Positions 27,515-36,867 are shown, counted from the first letter of the stretch. The stretch: 64,000 nt of DNA from Peptacetobacter sp900550335 (GCF_047528295.1 NZ_CP180001.1:2108001-2172000); one strand, 5' to 3'. Numbers and translations: made by a program. The notes: a model not told the origin generated them from the letters alone.

Positions 27515-27543
27515 ATAATAACATATCTTTTACATTTTTTCAA
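27515..27543 (-). promoter_or_regulatory. Promoter of the two-hairpin RNA
   Basis: TTGAAA (27538-27543) and TATTAT (27515-27520) on the minus strand with a 17-base spacer, about 20 bases upstream of hairpin 1. Confidence 0.65.
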
Positions 27544-27803
27544 ATCGATTTAATAAACTTTAAATACATTTAACTACTTTTTAATTTCTTTTTTATACTT
27601 ATATGTTATATATTTTTACTTTTTAAAATCATAATAAGATTAACCTTTTATTCAATCATATTTTAATAGTTTACAATAATTTTTTATAATCATCTCGTTA
27701 AAAATGTAATATTTTATCTTATATTATACACAAAACATAACCAATAGTTTCATCTTCATATCTATATTTAAATTTTTACAATTTAAATTTTCACAAAAAT
27801 ATA

Positions 27804-27842
27804 TTGTCTTTTTGTTCTGTATGTTATATATTATATATAACA
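27804..27842 (+). promoter_or_regulatory. Promoter and palindromic operator of the GntR/DUF1648 operon
   Basis: TTGTCT (27804-27809) and TATATT (27827-27832) are 17 bases apart. A perfect palindrome TGTTATATA-TTA-TATATAACA (27822-27842) covers the -10 box, a position suited to repression by the GntR protein encoded just downstream. Confidence 0.7.
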
Positions 27843-27897
27843 AATATAACTTATCTAACAGATAAATATAATAATTTTTTAAAGGAGGTTATAAACT

Positions 27898-28287
27898 ATG
27901 AAATTAGAATTAGACTTTAGCAGTAGTAAATCCATCTACCTACAAATAGAAGATAATCTTATAAAATCAATAGCAAAGGGTGAACTCAAAATAGGAGAAT
28001 CTCTACCTTCTGTCAGAAGTATGGCTGAAGATATTGGTGTAAACCTTCACACCGTCAACAAAGCCTATAACGAGCTTAAAGACAGAGGTTATCTAAATAT
28101 CGATAGAAGAAAAGGTGCTGTTGTAGCAGATCTTCCAATGGAAAAGAACGAAATCAAGGAAAAAGAATTATTTGATGAGCTAGAAATACTAATATCTAAT
28201 TCATTCTTATCAGGTATTCAAAAGGATGAATTCCTAAAATTAGCAGAAAAAATTTACAATGAATGTGAGGTTGTTAAAAATGACTAA
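27898..28287 (+). CDS. GntR family regulator, YtrA subfamily
   Basis: The 129 residues consist of an N-terminal winged helix-turn-helix (about 10-78: YLQIEDNLIKSI, LPSVRSMAEDIGVN, TVNKAYNELKDRGYL) and a short C-terminal tail of about 45 residues, too short for a ligand domain. That is the YtrA type, whose members usually autoregulate an operon with membrane or ABC proteins. It starts at ATG 27898 behind AAAGGAGG and overlaps the DUF1648 gene by eight bases. The perfect palindrome at 27822-27842 is the probable operator. Confidence 0.9.
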   Translation: MKLELDFSSSKSIYLQIEDNLIKSIAKGELKIGESLPSVRSMAEDIGVNLHTVNKAYNELKDRGYLNIDRRKGAVVADLPMEKNEIKEKELFDELEILISNSFLSGIQKDEFLKLAEKIYNECEVVKND

Positions 28288-29410
28288 CTATAATATAGAA
28301 TTAATGGTTATGGTTCCTATAATTATTTTACTTGCAGTTGTAGACTACAATATGCAAAAATTTACAAGTAAGAAAGTGTTTTATGGTGTTAATATTCCAG
28401 AAAAATATAGAGATTTTGAAGAATTAAAGCATATAGATAAAAGCTACAAGAGATGTATACTAATCTCTACCGCTGCTGTACTTATAATTCAAATTGGATT
28501 ATCTTTATATGCTAATTTCACACTAAACGAAAATCTTTATCTTACAGCTGTTACAGTGCCTATAATACTTACTGTTATTTTGTACTACTTTATATACTAT
28601 GGTAGCTACAAAAAGGTACTCGAATTTAAAAAAGAACATATTTCTACAATAAATTCAGAGCTTAAATCAGAAAGAACTCAGATACTTGATGTAGATTTTA
28701 TACATGAAAGAGATAAATTAGTAAAAAAATACAGCTTAATCTATATTATTCCTATACTTTTAGTTGTAGCTTCTTCAGCTTATGCTTTTATTAACTATGA
28801 TAAAATCCCTGAAATGATGCCTACACACTTCAACTTCCAAGGAATTGCAGATGGATTTACTGTAAAAACTAAGGCTTCTTTCTTTACACAGATAGGTATG
28901 CAAATAGTAGTAATGGTTTTAGTTTATTTCGGCTCAGTTTACTCTTTAAAAGCTAGAATAAAAATAGATAAAAGTGATTCTAAATCTGATATAGCTAATA
29001 CTATTAAGTACCTAAACCATTTAGCTAGCGAATCATTCCTTATGCTATTTGCAATGGCTTTACTTTTCAGTTCAATTTCATTTGGACTTGTTAATCAAGA
29101 AGTAAATCAAATTCTTGTAATTTTATCAACTGTAATACTTCTAGCATCAATAGTTCATTTAATTTATACATCATCTAAATTAAAGAAAGGTAACTATTCA
29201 GATGTTTCATATACTGTGGATGATGATGACAAATACTGGGTTTTAGGTTGTTTCTACTACAATCCAAATGAACCTTCAGCATTTGTTCAGAAAAGATTTG
29301 GAATTGGTTGGACTGTCAATTTAGGAAGTACTAAAGGAAAACTTATGGTTGCTTGCATTGTACTTATGTTAGTTATAACACTTTATGTAAGTTTTAAATT
29401 TGCAGCTTAA
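28280..29410 (+). CDS. DUF1648/DUF5808 membrane protein
   Basis: The ATG at 28280 follows GAGGTTGTTAAAA and overlaps the regulator's end, so the two are translationally coupled. The 376 residues contain about seven membrane helices. A DUF1648 motif (KIPEMMPTHFNFQGIADGF) lies near the middle, and the soluble C-terminal portion before the last helix (KYWVLGCFYYNPNEP, KRFGIGWTVN) fits DUF5808. Family members are of unknown function; related SdpI-type proteins confer immunity to a peptide toxin and sense it, and DUF1648 occurs in SdpI. The genetic pairing with a YtrA-type regulator is common for this family. An envelope-stress or immunity role is inference. Confidence 0.8.
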   Translation: MTNYNIELMVMVPIIILLAVVDYNMQKFTSKKVFYGVNIPEKYRDFEELKHIDKSYKRCILISTAAVLIIQIGLSLYANFTLNENLYLTAVTVPIILTVILYYFIYYGSYKKVLEFKKEHISTINSELKSERTQILDVDFIHERDKLVKKYSLIYIIPILLVVASSAYAFINYDKIPEMMPTHFNFQGIADGFTVKTKASFFTQIGMQIVVMVLVYFGSVYSLKARIKIDKSDSKSDIANTIKYLNHLASESFLMLFAMALLFSSISFGLVNQEVNQILVILSTVILLASIVHLIYTSSKLKKGNYSDVSYTVDDDDKYWVLGCFYYNPNEPSAFVQKRFGIGWTVNLGSTKGKLMVACIVLMLVITLYVSFKFAA

Positions 29411-29415
29411 ATAAA

Positions 29416-29544
29416 TTTATAGGGATAATACATCTTGTGGATTAAAAAGCCATAGACAAACTCCTCTCCAGGCAATCTAGTTGCATTGTCGAGTTCGTTT
29501 TGTCTATGGCTTCAAGCCACTAAGTTAGCTATTATCCCTATAAA
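29416..29544. repeat. 129-bp nested inverted-repeat element between convergent genes
   Basis: The ends are a perfect 15-bp inverted repeat (29416-29430 / 29530-29544, TTTATAGGGATAATA). Inside lies a second perfect 14-bp inverted repeat (29447-29460 / 29499-29512), with a CTTGTGG/CCACTAAG pairing between them and a small GCAA/TTGC hairpin at the tip. The whole element folds into one long rod. It sits between two convergent genes, so it may act as a two-way terminator. Its size and clean terminal repeats also fit a miniature transposable element. No transposase or clear target duplication is visible. Confidence 0.75.
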
Positions 29545-29616
29545 AATTGATTTAAGCAAGTATAGTGTTATAATACATAAGAGTATACTGACAAATAATA
29601 TGTAAATTTTAATTTA

Positions 29617-30420
29617 TTATACTATCTTAAATGGATTTAAATTAGTTTCACTCTTAATCACTTCTACTCCATCCAATTCATTTGATAAAAAGTTATACAT
29701 AACATCCTTAAATATATTTTCGCTATCAAAATGTCCACAGTCTACTAAATTCATTCCCATATCGAACACATCCTGAGCTTCATGATATTTAACATCTCCT
29801 GTTAAAATAACATCTGCCCCTTCTTTAGCAGCTAGTTTTGCAAATTCTGAGCCAGAGCCAGTTACAACTGCTACTTTAGATATTTCTTTATCTAAATCTC
29901 CAACAACTTTAAGACACTCTATATTTAATACACTTTTTAATTTATTACAAAGTTCTTTTAAGCTAACAGACTCTTCTAATTCACCAATTCTACCAAGTCC
30001 ATATACTTTTCCTTCACAGTAATTATCATCAGAATCTATTTTATCTAACACCTTTGTATTTTTAAATTCCATAACTTCCATAAAATAGTCGTTTAAGCCG
30101 TCAAATGCTATATCAAAGTTAGTATGCATTGAGTAAACTGCAATATCATTTTTTATAAGCTTGTGGATTAAATTTCCTTTTAAATCTCCTGTATTTACTC
30201 TGTTTATTTTCCCAAATATGAATGGATGATGAGTAACTACAAGGTCTACACCTTTTTCTATAGCCTCATACACAACCGCTTCATTTGCTTCAAGTACTGT
30301 CATTACTTTTTTAACATCTGAATCAAAATCTCCAACCAAAAGACCTACATTATCCCAATCATAAGCTAAACACACCGGATATTTACATTCAATTTTTTTA
30401 GTTATATCTTTTAATTTCAC
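29617..30420 (-). CDS. Nif3-like dinuclear metal centre protein (YqfO family)
   Basis: The start is a GTG at 30420 with AAAAGG eight bases upstream, giving 267 residues, the short form without the inserted PII-like domain of B. subtilis YqfO. Metal-ligand motifs are visible: THHPFIFG near residue 65, HTNFD near 100, and a C-terminal DCGHFDSE in the last 40 residues. Members form hexameric rings with two metal ions per subunit and are proposed GTP cyclohydrolase/FolE2-like or metal-handling enzymes; the role is unsettled. It follows trmK by 55 bases, the same gene order as in many Firmicutes (rpoD-trmK-nif3). Confidence 0.9.
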   Translation of the reverse strand: MKLKDITKKIECKYPVCLAYDWDNVGLLVGDFDSDVKKVMTVLEANEAVVYEAIEKGVDLVVTHHPFIFGKINRVNTGDLKGNLIHKLIKNDIAVYSMHTNFDIAFDGLNDYFMEVMEFKNTKVLDKIDSDDNYCEGKVYGLGRIGELEESVSLKELCNKLKSVLNIECLKVVGDLDKEISKVAVVTGSGSEFAKLAAKEGADVILTGDVKYHEAQDVFDMGMNLVDCGHFDSENIFKDVMYNFLSNELDGVEVIKSETNLNPFKIV

Positions 30421-30475
30421 AATTATCACCTTTTCTAATTATAATTATTTTATTAATTTTCATTGAAATGTATTA

Positions 30476-31162
30476 TTATAACATTTTTTCTAATTTTTCT
30501 ATTTTAGATTCTACTTCTTCTCTTCTTTTTCTTATATTTTCGTTGTCTATTCCTTCAAATTTTTCTAAAATAGCCCTATTTGTTCTTATTTTCTTTTCTA
30601 CAAACTCCTTAAATAATTCATTCTTATTATTTAATAGTTTTTCTCCAACTTCATAATATATCTCATCTGAAGGTGCATTGTTTTCACCTGTATATCTAGC
30701 AGTCATTATTTCATATATTCTAAAGTCCTCATTTTCTAATACTTCTTCCATTATTTCATATCCATTATTTAACAGATATTTTCTAAGCTCCTCCTGAGCC
30801 TGCATTGGCTGAAGTATTAATTTTTCTGTACTCTGAGCAACTTCTTTTTTAGCTTCTAATATATCAGCTATTAAAGCCCCTCCCATTCCTGCTATTATAA
30901 TTTCATCTACTTCGCCTTTTTCAAGTACTTCTATACCTGAACCAAGTCTTAGCTCTGTTTTATCCTCTAATCCGTTGTGTCTAACTTCTTTTCTTGCATT
31001 TTCTAAAGGCCCTTTGTTTATATCTGCTAAAATAGCAAATGGAATTGTTCCTTTATTTAATAAATATACGGGGATATATCCGTGGTCTGTACCTATATCC
31101 GCAACTCTCTTCCCCTCAGATACAAAAGAGGCTATTTTATATAATCTATCTGTAAGCTTCAT
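30476..31162 (-). CDS. trmK: tRNA (adenine(22)-N1)-methyltransferase
   Basis: The 228 residues start with a Rossmann methyltransferase domain: S-adenosylmethionine motif VADIGTDHGYIPVYL at 20-34, AILADINKGPLENA, and the catalytic-loop segment IIAGMGGALI near 88. A helical C-terminal part (about 165-228) is coiled-coil-like. It matches TrmK, which methylates adenine-22 of tRNA. The gene follows rpoD after a terminator (31234-31264) and precedes the nif3-like gene, a synteny seen across Firmicutes. Confidence 0.93.
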   Translation of the reverse strand: MKLTDRLYKIASFVSEGKRVADIGTDHGYIPVYLLNKGTIPFAILADINKGPLENARKEVRHNGLEDKTELRLGSGIEVLEKGEVDEIIIAGMGGALIADILEAKKEVAQSTEKLILQPMQAQEELRKYLLNNGYEIMEEVLENEDFRIYEIMTARYTGENNAPSDEIYYEVGEKLLNNKNELFKEFVEKKIRTNRAILEKFEGIDNENIRKRREEVESKIEKLEKML

Positions 31163-31233
31163 AAATTCATTCCTTTCAATTTATCTATTATTTCTAAATT
31201 TAATTTTTTAATTATATTATTTATTCTGGATAG

Positions 31234-31264
31234 AAAAAATACGTCTTTTTTCAAGACGTATTTT
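31234..31264 (-). terminator. Terminator of the dnaG-rpoD unit
   Basis: AAAATACGTCTT (31236-31247) pairs with AAGACGTATTTT (31253-31264); on the minus strand the stem runs into a T tract. It lies 30 bases after the rpoD stop codon. Confidence 0.88.
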
Positions 31265-31293
31265 CTCTTTATTTTTATTAATCAAGAATTTTA

Positions 31294-32460
31294 TTAATCA
31301 AGATAATCTCTAAGTTTCTTAGATCTACTAGGATGTCTTAATTTTCTAAGTGCTTTAGCTTCTATCTGTCTTATTCTTTCTCTTGTAACATCAAACTCTT
31401 TACCAACTTCTTCAAGAGTTCTTGCTCTACCATCTTCAAGTCCAAATCTTAATTTAAGAACTTTCTGTTCTCTTTCATTTAATGAACCTAAAACTTCATC
31501 TATCTGTTCTTTTAATAATGAATATGCAGCTGATATATCTGGAGCTGGAGCATCATCATCTGGTATGAAATCTCCTAAGTGAGAATCTTCTTCTTCACCT
31601 ATTGGAGTTTCTAATGATACTGGATCCTGTGCTATTTTCATTATTTCTCTTACTTTTTCTTCTGAAAGATCCATTTCTTTAGCTATTTCTTCAGGTTTTG
31701 CATCTCTACCTAATTCCTGAAGTAACTGTCTTGAAACTCTCATAAGTTTGTTTATTGTTTCAACCATGTGTACAGGTATTCTTATTGTTCTTGCCTGGTC
31801 TGCTATTGCACGAGTTATGGCCTGTCTTATCCACCAAGTCGCATATGTACTGAATTTAAATCCTTTTTCATAGTCGAATTTTTCAACTGCTTTTATAAGA
31901 CCTAGGTTACCTTCCTGAATTAAATCAAGGAATAACATTCCTCTACCTACGTATCTTTTAGCTATACTTACAACTAGTCTTAAGTTCGCCTCTACTAGTC
32001 TCTGTTTTGCTAACTCATCACCTTCATGCATTCTCTTAGCATATTCAACTTCTTCATGTGGTTTAAGTAGTGGGATTTTACCTATTTCTTTAAGGTACAT
32101 TCTAACTGGGTCATCGATGCTTATTCCTTTTGGAAGTGATAAATCTAATTCTTCAGATTCTCCATCTTTGTCATCATCATCTGAAATAGAATCATCTATA
32201 TGATCGAATCCCATATCATCATTATTGCTTGCAACAAAAGTTGCATTGTTTTTCTTAGATTTTTCATCTACTAACTCTATTCCTACACTCTGAAGTGTAT
32301 CATAAAGGTTATCCATCTGCTCTTTGTTCATTTCAACTGTTTCAAAAGCATCACCTATTTCTTCAAATGTAAGAGACCCGTTCTTCTTCCCTTTTAATAT
32401 CAGTGCGTTTGCCTTTTCTTTTAGCTCTTTGTTTTTGTTTTCTGCTTTAACTTTATCCAC
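31294..32460 (-). CDS. rpoD: Primary sigma factor (sigma-A/RpoD)
   Basis: The start is GTG at 32460 behind AAAGGGGG. The 388 residues hold a region 1.1 (about 1-70), an acidic linker (SDDDDKDGESEELD), region 1.2 (DDPVRMYLKEIGKIPLL), region 2 with the -10 recognition helix FSTYATWWIRQAITRAI, region 3 and a C-terminal region 4 helix-turn-helix (RERIRQIEAKALRKLRHP) for the -35 box. It directs RNA polymerase to housekeeping promoters, consistent with the TTGACA/TATAAT promoters seen through the window. It follows dnaG by 13 bases. Confidence 0.97.
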   Translation of the reverse strand: MDKVKAENKNKELKEKANALILKGKKNGSLTFEEIGDAFETVEMNKEQMDNLYDTLQSVGIELVDEKSKKNNATFVASNNDDMGFDHIDDSISDDDDKDGESEELDLSLPKGISIDDPVRMYLKEIGKIPLLKPHEEVEYAKRMHEGDELAKQRLVEANLRLVVSIAKRYVGRGMLFLDLIQEGNLGLIKAVEKFDYEKGFKFSTYATWWIRQAITRAIADQARTIRIPVHMVETINKLMRVSRQLLQELGRDAKPEEIAKEMDLSEEKVREIMKIAQDPVSLETPIGEEEDSHLGDFIPDDDAPAPDISAAYSLLKEQIDEVLGSLNEREQKVLKLRFGLEDGRARTLEEVGKEFDVTRERIRQIEAKALRKLRHPSRSKKLRDYLD

Positions 32461-32473
32461 ACTTAAACCCCCT

Positions 32474-34300
32474 TTATAAATTTCTCAATCTTTTATTCAA
32501 ATCTACTGCTTGTAAAGCTATATTCATAATCTCAACATCTAGTTCTTTTAATAATTCTTTTTCATTATTATCTAGATTTTTTCTTTTTTCTTCAAGTTCT
32601 GATTGTTTTCTTCTCAGATTGTTTATTTTATTTTTCAAAGAATTTCTTTTTACACTTTTTACAGTTTCTTCGATTTCTTTTAAATTTTTTGTATCTATAC
32701 TATCCAACGATACTTTCTTTAAAGATTCTATATATTTTTCATCTATATCTGCTAATTCACTTGAATCAACAACCTTTTCAGAATCAACTTTAGAAAGATA
32801 CCTAGTTATTTTTTTACTTTCTTCCATTAAAAATTCATTTTCATCTATTTTTAATAGTATTTTTTCTCTAGCAGCCGGAATATTCATCATTATTTTTATT
32901 AACATTATTTCAGTAAGTTCTTCTCCATGCTGAATAGCGTCCATTTTTTCTATATTCGGCTTTTCATCTTGAGTATATCTATTAAATTTTTTATTAGATG
33001 AAATTTTAGAATTATAGGATTTGCCGTATATTTCTCTTTTTACCGCATCTTCATCCAACTGAACTATTCCGCTCAGATATTTTATATAATAATCTATCTC
33101 AACAGGACTTTTTAATTGTTTTATTATATTAACCGCTTCTTTTGCAAATTTTATGTTATCTCCATCTCTTGATAAGTCAAAAGAATCCTTTAAGTTATCT
33201 ATTTTAAACTTAATCCGTGGTACAGCATCTCTCATAGCCTTTTTGTATTCGTCAGTTCCGTATTTTCTAACATATTCATCTGGATCCTTTGAATCCTTTA
33301 AATTTAGTACTTTAACTGATAATCCAGCTTCGACTAAAATATCAATTGCTCTAAGACTTGCTTTTATTCCTGGTCCATCAGAATCATACGATATTATAAC
33401 GTTGTCTGCATATCTCTTTATCAAATGAGCCTGTTGACTTGTAAGAGCTGTTCCAAGTGTAGCCACTGCTATTTGTATACCATATTGATATAACGATATT
33501 AAATCCATATACCCCTCTACAAGAATAACTGTTCTTGAAGAAAGATTTTTTCTAGCAAAATTTAATCCATACAAATTATGCCTTTTATTAAAGATTAACG
33601 TATCTGGCGAATTTAGGTACTTAGGTAGTGAATCGTCTAACACCCTTCCACCAAATCCGATTACATTCCCTCTATAATCGAATATTGGGAACATAACTCT
33701 ATTTCTAAATTTATCATAATATTTATCTGTTTTTGTACTTTTTCCTATCAAGCCACATTCCAAAAGCTCTTCTCTACTATAACCTTTTTCATTCATTAAA
33801 TAATCCATTAGACTACTCCAAGAATCTGGAGAATATCCCAACCCGAATTTTTTTATAGTTCTATCATCGAGACCTCTATTTTTTAAATATTCATATCCTC
33901 TGTTTTTAGTTTGTAAGAGGTTTGCAAAATAGTATCTCGCTGCTTCTGTATGTATATCTTGATATTTTTTACTTAATTCAATTTTTCTTTTTGTGTCTTC
34001 ATCGATGTTAAAATTTATGTCTATTCCACATCTAGTTGCAAGCATTCTAACTGCATCCATAAAATCTAGATTTTCCATTTTCATGACAAAATTTATAACA
34101 TCTCCGCCCTCCCCACAGCCAAAACATTTATAAACCTGTTTTGCTGTACTTATATGAAAAGACGGTGTTTTTTCGACATGAAAAGGACATAAAGCTTTAT
34201 AATTTTGACCTGAAGGCTGTATTTTTATATAGTCGCCTATTACGCTGGCTATATCGCATCTAGCCTTGATTTCCTCTATAATCTCTTTCATATCGTTCAT
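32474..34300 (-). CDS. dnaG: DNA primase
   Basis: The ATG at 34300 follows GAGGG ten bases upstream and matches the conserved DnaG start; 608 residues. The N-terminal CHC2 zinc domain reads CPFHVEKTPSF then YKCFGCGEGG. The TOPRIM catalytic core (about 245-335) has VEGYMDLISL and YDSDGPG. The C-terminal helicase-interaction region is helical and charged. It makes RNA primers for replication. It has its own promoter (34338-34365) downstream of the folate operon and is followed directly by rpoD, the core of the macromolecular synthesis operon. Confidence 0.96.
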   Translation of the reverse strand: MNDMKEIIEEIKARCDIASVIGDYIKIQPSGQNYKALCPFHVEKTPSFHISTAKQVYKCFGCGEGGDVINFVMKMENLDFMDAVRMLATRCGIDINFNIDEDTKRKIELSKKYQDIHTEAARYYFANLLQTKNRGYEYLKNRGLDDRTIKKFGLGYSPDSWSSLMDYLMNEKGYSREELLECGLIGKSTKTDKYYDKFRNRVMFPIFDYRGNVIGFGGRVLDDSLPKYLNSPDTLIFNKRHNLYGLNFARKNLSSRTVILVEGYMDLISLYQYGIQIAVATLGTALTSQQAHLIKRYADNVIISYDSDGPGIKASLRAIDILVEAGLSVKVLNLKDSKDPDEYVRKYGTDEYKKAMRDAVPRIKFKIDNLKDSFDLSRDGDNIKFAKEAVNIIKQLKSPVEIDYYIKYLSGIVQLDEDAVKREIYGKSYNSKISSNKKFNRYTQDEKPNIEKMDAIQHGEELTEIMLIKIMMNIPAAREKILLKIDENEFLMEESKKITRYLSKVDSEKVVDSSELADIDEKYIESLKKVSLDSIDTKNLKEIEETVKSVKRNSLKNKINNLRRKQSELEEKRKNLDNNEKELLKELDVEIMNIALQAVDLNKRLRNL

Positions 34301-34337
34301 ATTAACACATCCCTCTGTTTTTTGTCTTAACATTTCT

Positions 34338-34365
34338 ATTTTACACGAATTTTTATCTTTGTCAA
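34338..34365 (-). promoter_or_regulatory. dnaG-rpoD promoter
   Basis: Minus-strand TTGACA (34360-34365), 16-base spacer, TAAAAT (34338-34343), about 40 bases upstream of the dnaG start. Confidence 0.75.
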
Positions 34366-34427
34366 TGTTAATAATATAAATAATTCGACTTTTTTTAAGA
34401 ATATCCTTCTTTTATTTATAATTTTTT

Positions 34428-35696
34428 CTAAAATTTTCTAATCTTTTCCATTAATTCTTTAAAATCATCAAAATCTAAAGATTGTTCTCCATCAGAAAGA
34501 GCTTCATCTGGATTAGGATGTACTTCTACCATTATTCCATCAGCACCACACGCCATTGCAGCATAAGACATAGGTTTTACTAATTCTCTTATCCCAGTAC
34601 CATGGCTTGGATCTACTATTACAGGTAAACCAGTTTCTTTCTTTATTATTGGGACAGCTGCTAAATCTAATGTATTTCTAGTATAATCATCGTAAGTTCT
34701 TATTCCTCTTTCACACATTATAATTTTTTCATTTCCTTCAACTGATATATATTCAGCAGAGCAAATCCATTCTTTTATTGTAGCAGCAAGTCCTCTTTTT
34801 AACATAACAGGCTTATCCTGTTTACCTGCCTCTGATAAAAGTGGAAAGTTCTGCATATTTCTAGAACCAATCTGAATTATATCCGTAGCATCATATACCT
34901 TTTCTAAATCTCTAATGTCCATTAATTCTGTTATAACGGGCATTTTTGTTTTTTTTCTTACTTCTTTTAAAATCTCAAGCCCTTCTTCCTTAAGTCCATT
35001 AAATGAAAAAGAAGATGTTCTAGGTTTATAAGCTCCACCTCTTAAAATATCCGCTCCTTGACTTTTTACAAATTCCGCAGTTTTTAAAAACTGTTCATAA
35101 CTTTCAATCGCACAAGGTCCAGCTATTACAATCTTATCTTTTCCGAACTCTATTCCTTTTTCTCTATTTATAACAATTTTTTTCTGCTGAGAAAATGGGT
35201 TATTTTCATCTATTTCAAATTCTTCTATATTTCTTTTTTCTCCATCAGGAAGGTTATTAAATGTATCCGATACATTTTCTCCATTTATATCAAGTTCTGT
35301 ACTTAAATCTAACAATGGTCTAAGCACAAAAGCTCTTTCCTTCATAAGAGGATGAGGAACCTTTAAATTTTCTGTGTCTATCACTTCATCATTATAAAGA
35401 AGTATGTCGACATCTATAGTTCTAGGCCCCCATTTTATTATTCTTTTTCTATTTAATTTTGTTTCTATATTTTGGCAAAATCTAAGCATTTCCTGTGGAT
35501 TAAAGCTAGTTTCTACCTCTAAACATATATTTAAAAAATCTGGCTGTTCTGTATATCCCCATGCCTTTGTTTCGTATATCTTTGACTTTTTAACAGAAAA
35601 AACATATACACTATCTTCAATCATTTCGCACGCTCTATTCAGATAGCCAAGTCTATTTCCCATATTAGTTCCAAGACTAAGATAAACTTTGTTCAT
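34428..35696 (-). CDS. Fusion of HPPK (FolK) and DAHP synthase (AroF type)
   Basis: One uninterrupted 422-residue frame encodes two enzymes. Residues 1-160 are 6-hydroxymethyl-7,8-dihydropterin pyrophosphokinase: LSLGTNMGNR, ETKAWGYTEQPDFLN and GPRTIDVDIL, which holds the magnesium-binding aspartates. Residues about 175-422 are a type I-beta 3-deoxy-D-arabino-heptulosonate-7-phosphate synthase: AGPCAIES (metal ligand C195), GGAYKPRTS, IGSRNMQNF, LKRGLAATI and DPSHGTG. No feedback (ACT-like) domain is present; FolK occupies that N-terminal place. The first enzyme acts late in pterin synthesis and the second opens the shikimate route to chorismate and hence p-aminobenzoate, so the fusion joins both arms of folate synthesis. 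It overlaps folB by 20 bases. Confidence 0.93.
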   Translation of the reverse strand: MNKVYLSLGTNMGNRLGYLNRACEMIEDSVYVFSVKKSKIYETKAWGYTEQPDFLNICLEVETSFNPQEMLRFCQNIETKLNRKRIIKWGPRTIDVDILLYNDEVIDTENLKVPHPLMKERAFVLRPLLDLSTELDINGENVSDTFNNLPDGEKRNIEEFEIDENNPFSQQKKIVINREKGIEFGKDKIVIAGPCAIESYEQFLKTAEFVKSQGADILRGGAYKPRTSSFSFNGLKEEGLEILKEVRKKTKMPVITELMDIRDLEKVYDATDIIQIGSRNMQNFPLLSEAGKQDKPVMLKRGLAATIKEWICSAEYISVEGNEKIIMCERGIRTYDDYTRNTLDLAAVPIIKKETGLPVIVDPSHGTGIRELVKPMSYAAMACGADGIMVEVHPNPDEALSDGEQSLDFDDFKELMEKIRKF

Positions 35697-36054
35697 TCTT
35701 ATATCTCCTTATTTCTACTCCCATATAATCGAAAATTCCTTTAACGGGAGCTTCTTTTTTTCTTACTCTAACCATAACAGAAAATGCACTTTCGAATCTG
35801 TTTAATATTTCCGTTGCTATATTTTCTGCTAAGGCTTCTATTAAATTAAATCTTTTATCTTCTGTAAAAGATCTAGTTATTTCATAAACTTCAGCATAAT
35901 TTATAGTTTTTGTAAAATCGTCATTTAATCCGGCCTCTTTAGTACTAGTTTCGATTTCTATATCTATAAAAAATTTCTGTCCTAAAACACTCTCTTCTTT
36001 TAAAAGTCCATGGTATCCATAAAATGCCATATCCTTTAAAATAATTTTATCCAT
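35677..36054 (-). CDS. folB: Dihydroneopterin aldolase
   Basis: GAGGTGAGAGTT precedes the ATG at 36054; 125 residues, the normal size. Motifs are DKIILKDMAFYGYHGLL (active-site tyrosine), QKFFIDIEI, INYAEVYE and the catalytic lysine region VRVRKKEAPVKG. It cleaves 7,8-dihydroneopterin to 6-hydroxymethyl-dihydropterin and glycolaldehyde, providing the substrate of the FolK domain encoded next. The coding ends overlap, so the two are translationally coupled. Confidence 0.95.
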   Translation of the reverse strand: MDKIILKDMAFYGYHGLLKEESVLGQKFFIDIEIETSTKEAGLNDDFTKTINYAEVYEITRSFTEDKRFNLIEALAENIATEILNRFESAFSVMVRVRKKEAPVKGIFDYMGVEIRRYKNEQSLS

Positions 36055-36078
36055 AACTCTCACCTCTTTAAAAGATTA

Positions 36079-36867
36079 CTATCTATATATAGCATCTGCC
36101 ATTTTTGCAGCTCTTAGGTTTTCAGTTATATCGTGAACTCTTACTATATCAACGCCATCTCTAACCCCAAGTACAGTAGTTGCAACTGTTCCTTCAACTC
36201 TATCCTTTGGTTCTAAGTGTAGTACATTTCCTATAACAGATTTTCTTGAAGTACCTAAAAGTATAGGATATCCTAAATCTCTAAGTTCTCCAAGTCTTCT
36301 TAATACTTCTAAATTCTGCTCAAATGTTTTACCAAATCCTATACCTGGGTCTAAAACTATTTTTTCTTTTTTAACACCTGCATCTAGTGCCATTTTTATA
36401 CTTTCGTTTAAGAAATCTTTTATTGATTCCATTATATCCTTATCGTATTCTGTTCCGTCCTGATTGTGCATTATACAAACTTCTGCATCGTATTTAGCTA
36501 CTACATTTGCCATATTTTCGTCTCTTCTAAGACCCCAAACATCATTTACCATTTCTACGCCTAATTTTAGTGCCTCTTCAGCAACATCTGCCTTATATGT
36601 GTCTATAGACATAGGAACTGATATTTCCTCTCTTAAAGCCTTTATAACTGGAACTACCCTTCTTATTTCTTCTTCACTATCTACGTAAGTATGTCCTGGT
36701 CTTGTAGATTCTCCACCAATATCTACCATATCAGCACCTTCTGCTACCATTTCTTTAGCATGTTTTAATGCTTTTTCAACTGAATTAAAATCTCCTCCAT
36801 CAGAAAAACTGTCTGGTGTAACATTTAATATCCCCATTATATAAGTTCTTTTTCCATAATCTAACAT
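36079..36867 (-). CDS. folP: Dihydropteroate synthase
   Basis: The 262 residues form a TIM barrel with the two family signatures MGILNVTPDSFSDGGD (6-21) and MVDIGGESTRPGH, plus IDTYKADV, the DPGIGFGKT loop and a C-terminal RVHDI. It condenses the pterin pyrophosphate from FolK with p-aminobenzoate to dihydropteroate and is the sulfonamide target. RBS GGAGG precedes the ATG; 13 bases separate it from folE. Confidence 0.96.
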   Translation of the reverse strand: MLDYGKRTYIMGILNVTPDSFSDGGDFNSVEKALKHAKEMVAEGADMVDIGGESTRPGHTYVDSEEEIRRVVPVIKALREEISVPMSIDTYKADVAEEALKLGVEMVNDVWGLRRDENMANVVAKYDAEVCIMHNQDGTEYDKDIMESIKDFLNESIKMALDAGVKKEKIVLDPGIGFGKTFEQNLEVLRRLGELRDLGYPILLGTSRKSVIGNVLHLEPKDRVEGTVATTVLGVRDGVDIVRVHDITENLRAAKMADAIYR

